This document shows, piece by piece, positions 42,856 to 50,606 of a stretch of DNA of 64,000 nt; within the stretch, counting starts at the first letter, position 1, and each line of letters begins with the position of its first letter. Where the stretch lies: assembly GCA_934796775.1 (NCBI GenBank), contig CAKVPH010000008.1:29002-93001 (forward strand). The letters are read 5' to 3'. The notes under the pieces were generated by a model, which did no database searches, was not told the origin of the DNA, and saw only the letters and a program-made list of their open reading frames with translations. The DNA comes from an uncultured Clostridia bacterium. GTDB lineage: Bacteria > Bacillota > Clostridia > Christensenellales > Borkfalkiaceae. The position numbers and the translations under genes were made by a program.

Positions 42856-42881
42856 GGTGCGGGGCAATTTTGTTCCGCACC
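42856..42881 (+). terminator. Hairpin after gyrA
   Basis: GGTGCGG (42856-42862) pairs with CCGCACC (42875-42881) across 12 bases. The T-run is interrupted (GAATTTATTT). Confidence 0.6.
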
Positions 42882-42955
42882 GAATTTATTTAAATAGCTT
42901 AACAAATGAATTTATTTTAAAAACTCAATTTTAATTAGAATAAAAAACTAAATTT

Positions 42956-43732
42956 ATGTATGAATTTTTAACGTTAGCCATTCCGTTTGCCGGCACAACG
43001 CTCGGCGCGATGATGGTATTCTTTATGAAAGATAAAGTAAGCCCTAAAATAGAAAAAGTACTTTTAGGGTTTGCTTCCGGCGTTATGATTGCGGCTTCGG
43101 TATGGTCGCTTTTAATACCGTCAATAAACCTTGCGGGGCTAAGCGGCGGAGTTGCCTGGGTGCCTGCGGCGGTTGGCTTTTTGCTCGGCATAGGCTTTTT
43201 GCTTTTAATAGACGTTCTCGTGCCGCACCTGCATCTTCACGACGATAAACCTGAAGGCGTAAAAAGCGAACTTAAAAAAACGACTATGATGTTGCTTGCC
43301 GTAACAATACATAACATTCCCGAAGGAATGGCTGTAGGCGTAACGCTTGCCGGCGCACTTGCGGGCAATGCGGGAATAACGCTGTCGGGCGCGATTGCTT
43401 TATCAATAGGTATCGCTATTCAAAATTTCCCCGAAGGCGCAATAGTTTCCATGCCGCTTAAAGGCGAGGGCATGAAAAAAGGCAAAGCCTTTTTAATGGG
43501 AGTGCTTTCGGGTATAGTAGAACCTATCGGCGGACTTTTAACTTTGCTTTTAATAAATGTTGTTCAACCGCTTTTGCCGTACTTTTTATCCTTTGCGGCG
43601 GGAGCTATGATTTACGTCGTGGTAGAAGAACTTATCCCCGAAGCGCAAAGCGGAGAGCATAGCAACATATCCACAATAGGCGTAGCTTTAGGTTTTGTGC
43701 TTATGATGGTGTTAGACGTAGCACTCGGATAA
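42956..43732 (+). CDS. ZIP-family metal transporter
   Basis: A 258-residue protein with eight hydrophobic segments and the two signature helices of ZIP carriers, 'TIHNIPEGMAVGVTLAG' (about residues 119-135) and 'GIAIQNFPEGAIVSMPL' (about 155-171), with the His-Asn-x-Pro-Glu-Gly metal site, and a His-rich loop 'PHLHLHDDK' between helices 3 and 4. It is of the GufA/ZupT type and would move zinc or related divalent metals. No clear Shine-Dalgarno is found before the ATG, so the start may be inexact. The gene is alone between gyrA and spoVT. Confidence 0.92.
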   Translation: MYEFLTLAIPFAGTTLGAMMVFFMKDKVSPKIEKVLLGFASGVMIAASVWSLLIPSINLAGLSGGVAWVPAAVGFLLGIGFLLLIDVLVPHLHLHDDKPEGVKSELKKTTMMLLAVTIHNIPEGMAVGVTLAGALAGNAGITLSGAIALSIGIAIQNFPEGAIVSMPLKGEGMKKGKAFLMGVLSGIVEPIGGLLTLLLINVVQPLLPYFLSFAAGAMIYVVVEELIPEAQSGEHSNISTIGVALGFVLMMVLDVALG

Positions 43733-43800
43733 CATAACCTAAGGTTGTAGGCTGAAAAAGACTTTTTATAAGCTTTTCTTTTGCTTATTCTGCATATAAA

Positions 43801-43924
43801 TATCTGCATATAAAAATCAAATAATAAGGGTTATCTGCATATTTTTTAGCAATTTATATGCAGATATATTTACTGATAACCGCAAACAACGCCGCAGGCA
43901 GATAAAAAAGCCCGCGGCGTTGTT
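43801..43924. repeat. Inverted repeats between the ZIP gene and spoVT
   Basis: TATCTGCATATAAA (43801-43814) is repeated inverted as TTTATATGCAGATA (43853-43866), 14 of 14 matching, and part of it recurs directly at 43789 and 43832. Then AACAACGCCGC (43885-43895) pairs with GCGGCGTTGTT (43914-43924), a stable 11-bp stem that could end the ZIP transcript. Confidence 0.8.
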
Positions 43925-43948
43925 AGTTTATTCTGCTTAACCTATGCT

Positions 43949-43978
43949 GCATAATAGACTAAAAAAAAGAGCATAATA
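43949..43978 (+). promoter_or_regulatory. Sigma-G-like promoter of spoVT
   Basis: GCATA (43949-43953), an 18-bp spacer, then CATAATA (43972-43978) fits the forespore sigma-G consensus (gHATR-N18-CATNHTA as known from Bacillus subtilis) with no mismatch, and ends 38 bp before the spoVT start. Bacillus spoVT is a sigma-G gene. Confidence 0.75.
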
Positions 43979-44016
43979 TCCTTTGAGAAAAACGGCGTTT
44001 TGCCGCGGAGGTTTTT

Positions 44017-44574
44017 ATGAAAAAAAGCGGACTTATCAGAATGGACGAAGTAGGTCGTATCGTTTTGCCTAAAGAAATAAGAAAAGTATTAAAACTCGAT
44101 AAAGAACGACTTGTCGAATTATATATCGAAAAAGACAAACTGATCATAAAAAAATATTCGCCCGTGCAAAATCATATCGTAAGAGCAAAAAAAATATGCG
44201 AAACTCTTGCTAAACAAAATAATTGTATTTGCGTTATCTGCGATACGGCTAAAATTGTTTGCGTTTCGGGCGAAGCTTTAACAAATATCGTGGGCAAAAA
44301 AATTTCGCCCGAAGTATATTCCATGGTTCAGGGCGGTGCGCCCGTGCTTATTAACACGATAGAAGGAGCTACGCCAAAATCTATAGTTGACGGGCTTGAA
44401 ATCGAGTATTGTTCGCTTGCGGCAATACCTATAGAGCAGGAAGAATGCCCTATAGGTTTGATTGCGCTTGTCGGAACGGATAAAGAAGTAAGCTTTTCAG
44501 ACTGCGACGTACGCCTTTTAAAACTTGCAAAAGATTTAATCGAGGCGTCCTGCATAACCGAAAACGAGGAATAA
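44017..44574 (+). CDS. spoVT: Stage V sporulation protein T
   Basis: A 185-residue protein with an N-terminal AbrB-type swapped-hairpin DNA-binding domain ('MKKSGLIRMDEVGRIVLPKEIRKVLKL', residues 1-50) and a C-terminal GAF-like domain (about 55-180). This is the SpoVT layout and length (178 in Bacillus subtilis). SpoVT modulates forespore gene expression late in sporulation. GGAGG lies 6-7 bp ahead of the ATG, the sigma-G-like promoter stands in front, and spoVB-like and yabN/mazG genes follow in Bacillus order. Confidence 0.93.
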   Translation: MKKSGLIRMDEVGRIVLPKEIRKVLKLDKERLVELYIEKDKLIIKKYSPVQNHIVRAKKICETLAKQNNCICVICDTAKIVCVSGEALTNIVGKKISPEVYSMVQGGAPVLINTIEGATPKSIVDGLEIEYCSLAAIPIEQEECPIGLIALVGTDKEVSFSDCDVRLLKLAKDLIEASCITENEE

Positions 44575-44575
44575 A

Positions 44576-45988
44576 ATGAGAGTGATTCAAAAAGTAGAAC
44601 AGCGTTTCGGCGCGGCGGAAGGAACCATGCTCGGAATGATCTGCGTCGTTATAGTAAAGGCAATAGGTGCGCTTTATAAAATTCCGCTGTGCAACCTGCT
44701 CGGCGGCTACGCCGTAGGACTTTATCAGATGATTTTCCCCGTGTTCTCGATTATGTTGGTGCTTTCAGGTTCGGGTGTTCCGCTTGCTTTAACAAAACTT
44801 ATTTCAAGCGGATACGACGGAAAAGAAACCTTAAAAAAGAGTCTGCTTGTTTTTTCGGCTTGCGGACTTTTTTTTACGTTGGTTTTGTTCTTTTTCGGCA
44901 AAAATATTGCGCAGTTGCAGGGGAATATTCAAGCGAAAAAATTATATAAAGCAATATCGCCGTCGGTATTTTTAGTGTCGCAAATTGCGTGTTTCAGGGG
45001 GTATTTTCAGGGCAAAAGCAACTTAAAACCCACTGCGTTTTCGCAAGTTATCGAGCAGGTCGTAAAGTGCGTTATCGGTACTATAGCCGCATATTTCTTA
45101 CCGGTCGGTAATGTAGAAAAGGCTTTTTATGCATGCATTGCGGTAACTGTGTCCGAAATTTTCGCGCTCATGTATTTTATAGTGCTTTACATTAAAAAAC
45201 TTAAAAATGAGAACGCAAAAAAATCGGATTTACAAACTAATTTAAAAAAAGACGAGCAAGATGCATTCGAACAGGGAACAATTCCCACATACAAGGATAT
45301 TTTTGTGTACGTTCTGCCGCTTACGTTAACCGCGCTAAGCCTTCCGATCGCCGCTATATGCGATAGTTTTATAGCCATAAACGTCTTAAAAAAGAGCTTT
45401 GGAGAAAGAGCTACCGAATTATACGGATTGTACGGCGGCGCGGTGGAAACTATAATCGGCTTGCCGTCCGCCGCTTTAATGTGTTTTGCAACCGGAGTTT
45501 TGCCCAAAATGAACAAGGAAAAAAACGGCGACTTAATCGCATTAAAAGTGACGTTTGTTTTATCTGCGCTTTGCGCCGTATTCGTAGCAATTTTTCCGTC
45601 TTTTATAGTTAAATTATTGTTTGGCGGGCTTAAAAACAAAGAGCTTTTAATAAAAATGCTTCGCGTTTCGGCAATAAATATAGTTATGCTGTGTTTATTG
45701 CAGACCTCGTCTGCCGTAATGCTTTCCAAAGGCAAACAAAAAGTGTCGTGTATATTTACGACGGTTGGCGCGGGTTTTAAAATTTTACTCGACTTTTTAC
45801 TCATTCCATTGCCCGAAATCAATATTTTCGGACTGATTATTTCGGATTTTGGCTGTTATTTTCTTGCGTTAAGTCTGAATATATTATATATTTATAAGGT
45901 AAACACCGTAAAAAGGAAGCAAAGCTATGAGAATAACGCTGATAGGTTTGGGCGTAGGCTCGGACGGAGTATCGATAAAAGCACTTGA
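44576..45988 (+). CDS. SpoVB/YabM-like MATE-type lipid flippase
   Basis: A 470-residue polytopic protein of the MVF/polysaccharide-transport superfamily, with about 12-14 hydrophobic segments ('GMICVVIVKAIGALYKIPLCNLLGGYAVGLYQMIFPVF' at the start, 'ASGVPLALTKLIS-like' 'GSGVPLALTKLISS'). SpoVB and YabM are the Bacillus members; SpoVB is needed for the spore cortex. Gene order spoVT-yabM-yabN is as in Bacillus subtilis, so this is the YabM equivalent. Its start is one base after the spoVT stop. The 3' end overlaps mazG by 62 bp. Confidence 0.9.
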   Translation: MRVIQKVEQRFGAAEGTMLGMICVVIVKAIGALYKIPLCNLLGGYAVGLYQMIFPVFSIMLVLSGSGVPLALTKLISSGYDGKETLKKSLLVFSACGLFFTLVLFFFGKNIAQLQGNIQAKKLYKAISPSVFLVSQIACFRGYFQGKSNLKPTAFSQVIEQVVKCVIGTIAAYFLPVGNVEKAFYACIAVTVSEIFALMYFIVLYIKKLKNENAKKSDLQTNLKKDEQDAFEQGTIPTYKDIFVYVLPLTLTALSLPIAAICDSFIAINVLKKSFGERATELYGLYGGAVETIIGLPSAALMCFATGVLPKMNKEKNGDLIALKVTFVLSALCAVFVAIFPSFIVKLLFGGLKNKELLIKMLRVSAINIVMLCLLQTSSAVMLSKGKQKVSCIFTTVGAGFKILLDFLLIPLPEINIFGLIISDFGCYFLALSLNILYIYKVNTVKRKQSYENNADRFGRRLGRSIDKST

Positions 45989-47333
45989 CGTATTGCGCGC
46001 AAGTAGCTGTATAATTTGCAAAACTGCGCTTACTCAAAGTGCGAATATCTTTGAAAAATACTCGATAAACGTGACGTATCTTGACGATATGTTCTCAAAA
46101 TCCCGCAATTTTGATACGTTAAACCATAAACTTGCCGCATACGTTATACAAAAAAGCAAGATCGAACCGGTTGTGTATTGCGTTGACGGTAGCGTTACCG
46201 ACGATAATTCCTGTGCCGAAATTTTAAAAAAATGCAAGGACGTGCAAGTTATAGACGGCGTTTCGCATAGCCTTTCGGTATTATCTAAGCTGACCGGCAG
46301 GGGCGGTTACACCGCGCTTTCGGCGTATAATGCGGACGATTTTTCGCTGAGCGTTGTAAGACCGTTCGTGTTATACGATATAGATAATCAGTTTGTTGCC
46401 GCCGACTGGAAGTTAAGGCTTACCGACGCATTCGGCGATACCGCGCCCGCGGTTTTGTATATAGACGGCAAAGCAGAAAATATTCCGCTTTATATGCTCG
46501 ATACGTTTGAAAAATACGATTACACTACTGTTTTAGTGGTTTTTAAACAGGATTTTTTACATAAAGAGCGTTTTTGCGTTGACGATTTATTTAAAATTAT
46601 CTATGCGCTCAGGGCTGAAAACGGCTGTCCGTGGGATAAAGTTCAAACGCGCGACAGTATAAGCAAAAACCTTTTGGAAGAGTGTTACGAGCTTTACGAC
46701 GCCATAAAACGCGACGACAGCACCGATATGATCGAAGAAAGCGGGGACGTTTTATTACAGCTCGTGTTTCAAACGGTGTTCGGCGAAGAAAAGCACGAAT
46801 ATTTAAGAAGCGACGTGGTTTCCGGCATATGTTCCAAGCTGATTTTCAGGCACAGCCACGTTTTCGGTACGGATAAAGCCAAAAACGGCGACGAAGCTTT
46901 AGACGTTTGGGAAAAGAATAAAAGCATAGAAAAAGGCTATTCGAGCGGCTCGGAATATCTGTCGCTCGTGCCGAGCAGTTTTCCCGCGCTCATGCGCGCG
47001 CAAAAGTTGCAAAAGCGCGCCGCAAAATACAACTTCGATTTTTCTCAGATAGACCAAATTTACGGCAAGATAAACGAAGAATGTGACGAAATAAAAAACG
47101 CCGCGTCATGCGGCGGCGATATAGCCGAAGAAATAGGCGACCTATTATTTACGGCAGTAAACCTTGCAAGGTTTTACCACGTTGATGCAGAAGAAGCCTT
47201 GTATAAGTCCAACGAAAAATTTTTCAAGCGTTTTTGCGCCCTTGAAAGTGCAGTAAAAAAAGACGGTAAAGACTTGAAAAATATGACCGAAGAAGAGATA
47301 GATAAATACTACAATGAACTTAAAAAGTCTTGA
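45927..47333 (+). CDS. mazG: MazG with N-terminal tetrapyrrole-methylase-like domain (YabN)
   Basis: A 468-residue protein. Residues about 1-210 form a tetrapyrrole methylase-type domain ('ITLIGLGVGSDGVSIKALDVL', then a 'YCVDGSVTDDNSCAEIL' loop) that is somewhat diverged from the methylase active-site pattern. Two MazG domains follow: 'LRAENGCPWDKVQTRDSISKNLLEECYELYDAI' (about 229-262) with 'ESGDVLLQLVFQ', and a second with 'KINEECDEIKNA...EEIGDLLFTAVNLAR'. MazG hydrolyses nucleoside triphosphates to monophosphates and pyrophosphate. AAGGA precedes the ATG at 45927. It overlaps the spoVB-like gene upstream and dus downstream. Confidence 0.93.
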   Translation: MRITLIGLGVGSDGVSIKALDVLRASSCIICKTALTQSANIFEKYSINVTYLDDMFSKSRNFDTLNHKLAAYVIQKSKIEPVVYCVDGSVTDDNSCAEILKKCKDVQVIDGVSHSLSVLSKLTGRGGYTALSAYNADDFSLSVVRPFVLYDIDNQFVAADWKLRLTDAFGDTAPAVLYIDGKAENIPLYMLDTFEKYDYTTVLVVFKQDFLHKERFCVDDLFKIIYALRAENGCPWDKVQTRDSISKNLLEECYELYDAIKRDDSTDMIEESGDVLLQLVFQTVFGEEKHEYLRSDVVSGICSKLIFRHSHVFGTDKAKNGDEALDVWEKNKSIEKGYSSGSEYLSLVPSSFPALMRAQKLQKRAAKYNFDFSQIDQIYGKINEECDEIKNAASCGGDIAEEIGDLLFTAVNLARFYHVDAEEALYKSNEKFFKRFCALESAVKKDGKDLKNMTEEEIDKYYNELKKS

Positions 47334-48267
47334 TATAGGTCGATTAACGCTACGTAACAACATTTTAGTATCGCCTATGGCAGGCTATACCGATTACGCT
47401 TTTCGCGCCCTTTGCTACAAACTCGGCGCAGGGGCTTGCGTAACCGAAATGGTTTCGGCAAAGGGGCTTATTTACAAAAACGAGAATACCGAATTTTTAC
47501 TGCGGCGCGACAAGGAAGAAAAAGTTTCCATTGCTCAGATTTTCGGTTGTGATCCCGATATTATGTGCATGGCATGCGAAAGCGAAGCGTTAAAGCCGTT
47601 TGACATAATCGATATAAATATGGGCTGTCCGGTAAATAAAATTTACTCAAACGGTGAAGGCAGCCGCCTTATGGAAAAGCCCGATTTAGCTGAAAAAATT
47701 GTTAAATCGTGCTGCAATTCCGGTAAAACAATTACTGTAAAGTTTCGCGCCGGAATACGCGATAACGAACTTATAGCGGCAGATTTCGGTAAAAGAATGG
47801 AACAAGCGGGCGCAAAACTTATAACCGTTCACGGCAGAACTAAAGAAGGAATGTACAGTGGAAAAGTCCACTATGACGAAATAGCAAAGCTTAAAAAATC
47901 CGTGCAAATTCCGGTTATTGCAAACGGCGGAATTTTTACCGCGAGTGATGCCGACAAAATGATAGAACTAACGGGAGCCGACGGGGTAGGGCTTGCCCGC
48001 GGCGTGATATTCGATCCTTTGCTTATATCCCGAATTACAGGCATGCAAACTGATATGACCGTAAAAGATTGTGCGTTTTATTTAATGGATAAAAGGCGTG
48101 AATTTATGCACGACAAGTTAGTCGCTCACGCAATGCGAAAGACTTTGGCGGGGCTTTTAAAAGGCGTACGAGGCGGCAAAAATGCAAAATTAAAGATATT
48201 TGCAGCCGAAAGTACCGACGAACTAAAACAAATTTTAAACGAAGTATTTGAGGAAAATATAATATAA
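47314..48267 (+). CDS. dusB: tRNA-dihydrouridine synthase, DusB-type
   Basis: A 317-residue FMN-dependent TIM-barrel protein. 'NILVSPMAGYTDYAFRALCYKLGAG' is the N-terminal FMN and substrate loop, 'INMGCPVNKI' contains the catalytic Cys, 'TVKFRAGIRDNE' and 'LITVHGRTKEGMYSG' line the flavin site, and 'VIANGGIFTASDADKMI...GADGVGLARGVIFDP' binds the FMN phosphate. It reduces specific uridines in tRNA to dihydrouridine. It starts 20 bp inside mazG. The stretch at 47762-47782 resembles the dispersed repeat but is conserved in length with other Dus proteins. Confidence 0.94.
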   Translation: MNLKSLDIGRLTLRNNILVSPMAGYTDYAFRALCYKLGAGACVTEMVSAKGLIYKNENTEFLLRRDKEEKVSIAQIFGCDPDIMCMACESEALKPFDIIDINMGCPVNKIYSNGEGSRLMEKPDLAEKIVKSCCNSGKTITVKFRAGIRDNELIAADFGKRMEQAGAKLITVHGRTKEGMYSGKVHYDEIAKLKKSVQIPVIANGGIFTASDADKMIELTGADGVGLARGVIFDPLLISRITGMQTDMTVKDCAFYLMDKRREFMHDKLVAHAMRKTLAGLLKGVRGGKNAKLKIFAAESTDELKQILNEVFEENII

Positions 48268-48271
48268 AAAT

Positions 48272-48303
48272 AAAAAAAATCGGCTTAGATAACCGATTTT
48301 TTT
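48272..48303 (+). terminator. Terminator of the spoVT-dus operon
   Basis: AAAAAAATCGG pairs with CCGATTTTTTT around a 9-base loop. Confidence 0.85.
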
Positions 48304-48386
48304 GTGCCTTTTTTAGGGCGTTTATAATTTATAAGTTGCGTCTTTTATTTTTTTTAAATGCAACGCGCTAAGGTTTTATAAAAAAA

Positions 48387-48926
48387 TCACAAAGATTCGC
48401 CTAGTTCATAGGCAAGGCGAACCGCGTCGGTGTGAGTTTTTGCTACTCCGCCTCCGCTCATATCCCCGCCGGTGGCAATTCCGTACAGTGCCGATTTTTC
48501 AAAACAATCAACAAACCCTCTTAGTCCGTTGTAAGCTTTATCAAATACATATGCGCCTTCGTCTGCGGCCGTGGCTATCATATAAACTTTTCTGAATTTG
48601 TAATCGCGACTGTAAAGCGGGTTAAGCCTGTCTATAAACGTTTTCATTTGTCCGCTCATTTCGTAGTAATAAACGGGCGTTGCAAAAATAAGCACGTCGG
48701 CGTTTTTTACTTTTTCCAAAATCTCGCAAACGTCGTCTTTAATAACGCATATTCCGCTTTTCTGGCAGGCAAGGCACCCTAGGCAAAAGGATATTTTTTT
48801 GCCTTTCAGCGTAACAAATTCAACTTCGTTTCCCGCGCTTTTTGCTCCTTTTTCGCATTCTCTCGCAAGATATTCCGAATTGCTGTTTTCCCTTAAACTT
48901 GTAGAAATAATTAAAATTTTGCTCAT
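48387..48926 (-). CDS. Iron-sulfur flavoprotein-like NADPH-dependent FMN reductase
   Basis: A protein of 179 residues from the ATG at 48926 with AGGAA upstream. It has a flavodoxin-like fold, 'KILIISTSLRENSNSEYLARE' for FMN phosphate, the Cys cluster 'CLGCLACQKSGICVIKDD' (residues about 46-63) like that of iron-sulfur flavoproteins, and 'VLIFATPVYYYEMSGQMKTFIDRL'. It would move electrons between NAD(P)H, flavin and a small acceptor. It lies downstream of the XRE gene (64-bp gap) on the same strand and may be in its operon. Confidence 0.9.
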   Translation of the reverse strand: MSKILIISTSLRENSNSEYLARECEKGAKSAGNEVEFVTLKGKKISFCLGCLACQKSGICVIKDDVCEILEKVKNADVLIFATPVYYYEMSGQMKTFIDRLNPLYSRDYKFRKVYMIATAADEGAYVFDKAYNGLRGFVDCFEKSALYGIATGGDMSGGGVAKTHTDAVRLAYELGESL

Positions 48927-48990
48927 AGTAATTCCTGCTTTTTGCCTGAAATAATTGTAAAATCTTGCAAGCAAGTTTGCAACTTTTTTT

Positions 48991-49200
48991 TTACAAATTA
49001 TCGCGACCTAACAACTCGTCGGTCGTAACGTCAAAAAAATCAGCAATCAAACACAGCGTTTGCACGTCGGGTTCGCTTCTGCCCATCTCGAGATATGAAA
49101 CTCTGCGCTGAGTCGTGCCTAACTCCTTTGCCAATTCTTTTTGCGTTAAATTTTTTTGTAAACGTAATTCCTTTAAATTTTTTGCAAAAATTTGTATCAT
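48991..49200 (-). CDS. XRE-family repressor
   Basis: A 69-residue single-domain Cro/C1-type protein with helix-turn-helix 'NLTQKELAKELGTTQRRVSYLEMGRSEPDVQTLCLIADFFDVTTDELLG'. Two palindromes, AGACA-N5-TGTCT, lie just before its start. Its -10 box TATAAT (49207-49212 as complement) is only six bases from the ATG and no Shine-Dalgarno is present, so the mRNA is probably leaderless. It probably represses itself and the divergent promoter at 49234. Confidence 0.93.
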   Translation of the reverse strand: MIQIFAKNLKELRLQKNLTQKELAKELGTTQRRVSYLEMGRSEPDVQTLCLIADFFDVTTDELLGRDNL

Positions 49201-49211
49201 ATAAAAATTAT

Positions 49212-49262
49212 AGACAAAAAGTGTCTTAATAATTTGACTTAGACAAAAAGTGTCTGTATAAT
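49212..49262. promoter_or_regulatory. Dual XRE operator with divergent promoters
   Basis: AGACAAAAAGTGTCT occurs at 49212-49226 and at 49241-49255, centres 29 bp apart. The first overlaps the minus-strand -10 box. The second lies between TTGACT (49234-49239) and TATAAT (49257-49262) of a 17-bp-spaced plus-strand promoter. Confidence 0.85.
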
Positions 49263-49526
49263 ATAAAAGTAAAAATATAGAAAAAACAAAAATACCATTG
49301 CAGCCGATAAAAAGTATAAACGGTTATTCATGCAAAAATATTGAGTAGATGACGAATGTTTTACCTATATATATTTGCAAATTAAATTACAATAGTGTAT
49401 AATAAAAACAGGTATCTATGTAAAAAATAATTAAAGGATACCGCTTAAAAACTATTTAATTTTTTGTAAATCCGCTTTAAGGCGGATAAAGTGCAATCAC
49501 TTAGCGGTTTGTTGAAAGGAATGACT
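49263..49526 (+). other. Leader region before the PucR gene
   Basis: No gene is supported between 49263 and 49526. A second promoter, TTGCAA (49375-49380) and TATAAT (49398-49403) with 17 bp between, can drive the PucR gene. Hairpins GGTATC/GATACC (about 49411-49442) and TCCGC/GCGGA (49471-49486) lie in the leader. Confidence 0.7.
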
Positions 49527-50579
49527 ATGGAAAAAGAGCTTACACTGATTCTTCGCACGCTTAAGCAAAAAACGGGCATATCCGTTGACGTATATACCAC
49601 GGGTTACGAGTATTTATTCTCGGCGGGCGAAAAAACGCCGTTTGTTTTTATGGGCGATTATACCGACGGTTTGCAGGATAAAAGGCAGAACGCCACCGTA
49701 TTTCGTTTTCGCTTTAAGCGCGAAAATTATATAGGGGTTATAGGCGGCAGTACCGAAGTTGAACGAAATTACGCTCTTTTCATTTGCAATTATCTTGAAA
49801 ACAGCGGAATACAAGATGACAATCTGCCTCGTACCGATTTTTTGCGCGCAATAGTTTTTGGCGAATGCAGCAGTATGCAGATAGTCAAATTCATGCGTAA
49901 ATTTTCCGTTCCTGCGGTTCCTTGTTATATTTTATCAATTACCGTAGAATCGGGCAGGGATATAGACGAAACAATAGACTTTTTGGATAACTACTCCATA
50001 AACGGGCTTGATACCGCAATAAGCATAAACGAAAATATGTGCGTTTTCGTAAAGTTCATAACCAGCGAGAACGAATCGGAATATCAGTCGCCCGTAGACT
50101 TTGCCGAAATTTTTGCCCGTTCATTGTTTGAAGAAACGGGCGTAAAAGTTAAAGTGGGCGTTGGCGGAACGGTAAGGAGTTTATCAGAAGCCGTACAGTC
50201 TTATAATCAGGCAGAAAGCGCGTTAAAGCTCGGTATGTCGTTCGGGCTAAAAAGCTCGGTTCATTCTTATAAGGAATTTATACTTTACAAAATGCTTGAA
50301 GAGTTACCGCCGCTAAAGCTTGCCGCGTTTTATAATACGCTGTCCGACGGAGAGGCAAAAAGCATTTTTACCGATCCCGAAATGATATCAACTGCGGAAG
50401 AATTTCTCGAAAACAACTTAAACGTAAGCGAAACCGCCCGCAAACTATATATGCATCGGAATACTTTAACCTATAGGCTGGATAAAATCGAGCGAGCCAC
50501 AGGACTTAACATAAGGAATTTTTCCGACGCCGTAACTTTCAGGTTAAGCAATCTTTTATATAAGATCTTAAATAAATAA
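49527..50579 (+). CDS. PucR/CdaR-type transcriptional regulator
   Basis: A protein of 350 residues from the ATG at 49527; GAAAGGA at 49514-49520 has a 6-bp spacing to it. The C-terminal helix-turn-helix 'TAEEFLENNLNVSETARKLYMHRNTLTYRLDKIERATGLNIRNFSDAVTFRLS' is the HTH_30 domain of PucR/CdaR proteins, and the region from residue 130 to 260 ('KVKVGVGGTVRSLSEAVQSYNQAESALKLG') is the GGDEF-like domain that accompanies it. The N-terminal 100 residues may be a sensor domain. Its effector and targets are unknown; the S41 protease gene follows by 27 bp and may be co-transcribed. Confidence 0.9.
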   Translation: MEKELTLILRTLKQKTGISVDVYTTGYEYLFSAGEKTPFVFMGDYTDGLQDKRQNATVFRFRFKRENYIGVIGGSTEVERNYALFICNYLENSGIQDDNLPRTDFLRAIVFGECSSMQIVKFMRKFSVPAVPCYILSITVESGRDIDETIDFLDNYSINGLDTAISINENMCVFVKFITSENESEYQSPVDFAEIFARSLFEETGVKVKVGVGGTVRSLSEAVQSYNQAESALKLGMSFGLKSSVHSYKEFILYKMLEELPPLKLAAFYNTLSDGEAKSIFTDPEMISTAEEFLENNLNVSETARKLYMHRNTLTYRLDKIERATGLNIRNFSDAVTFRLSNLLYKILNK

Positions 50580-50606
50580 AAAATTAAAAAAAAAGGACGT
50601 TTTCTT

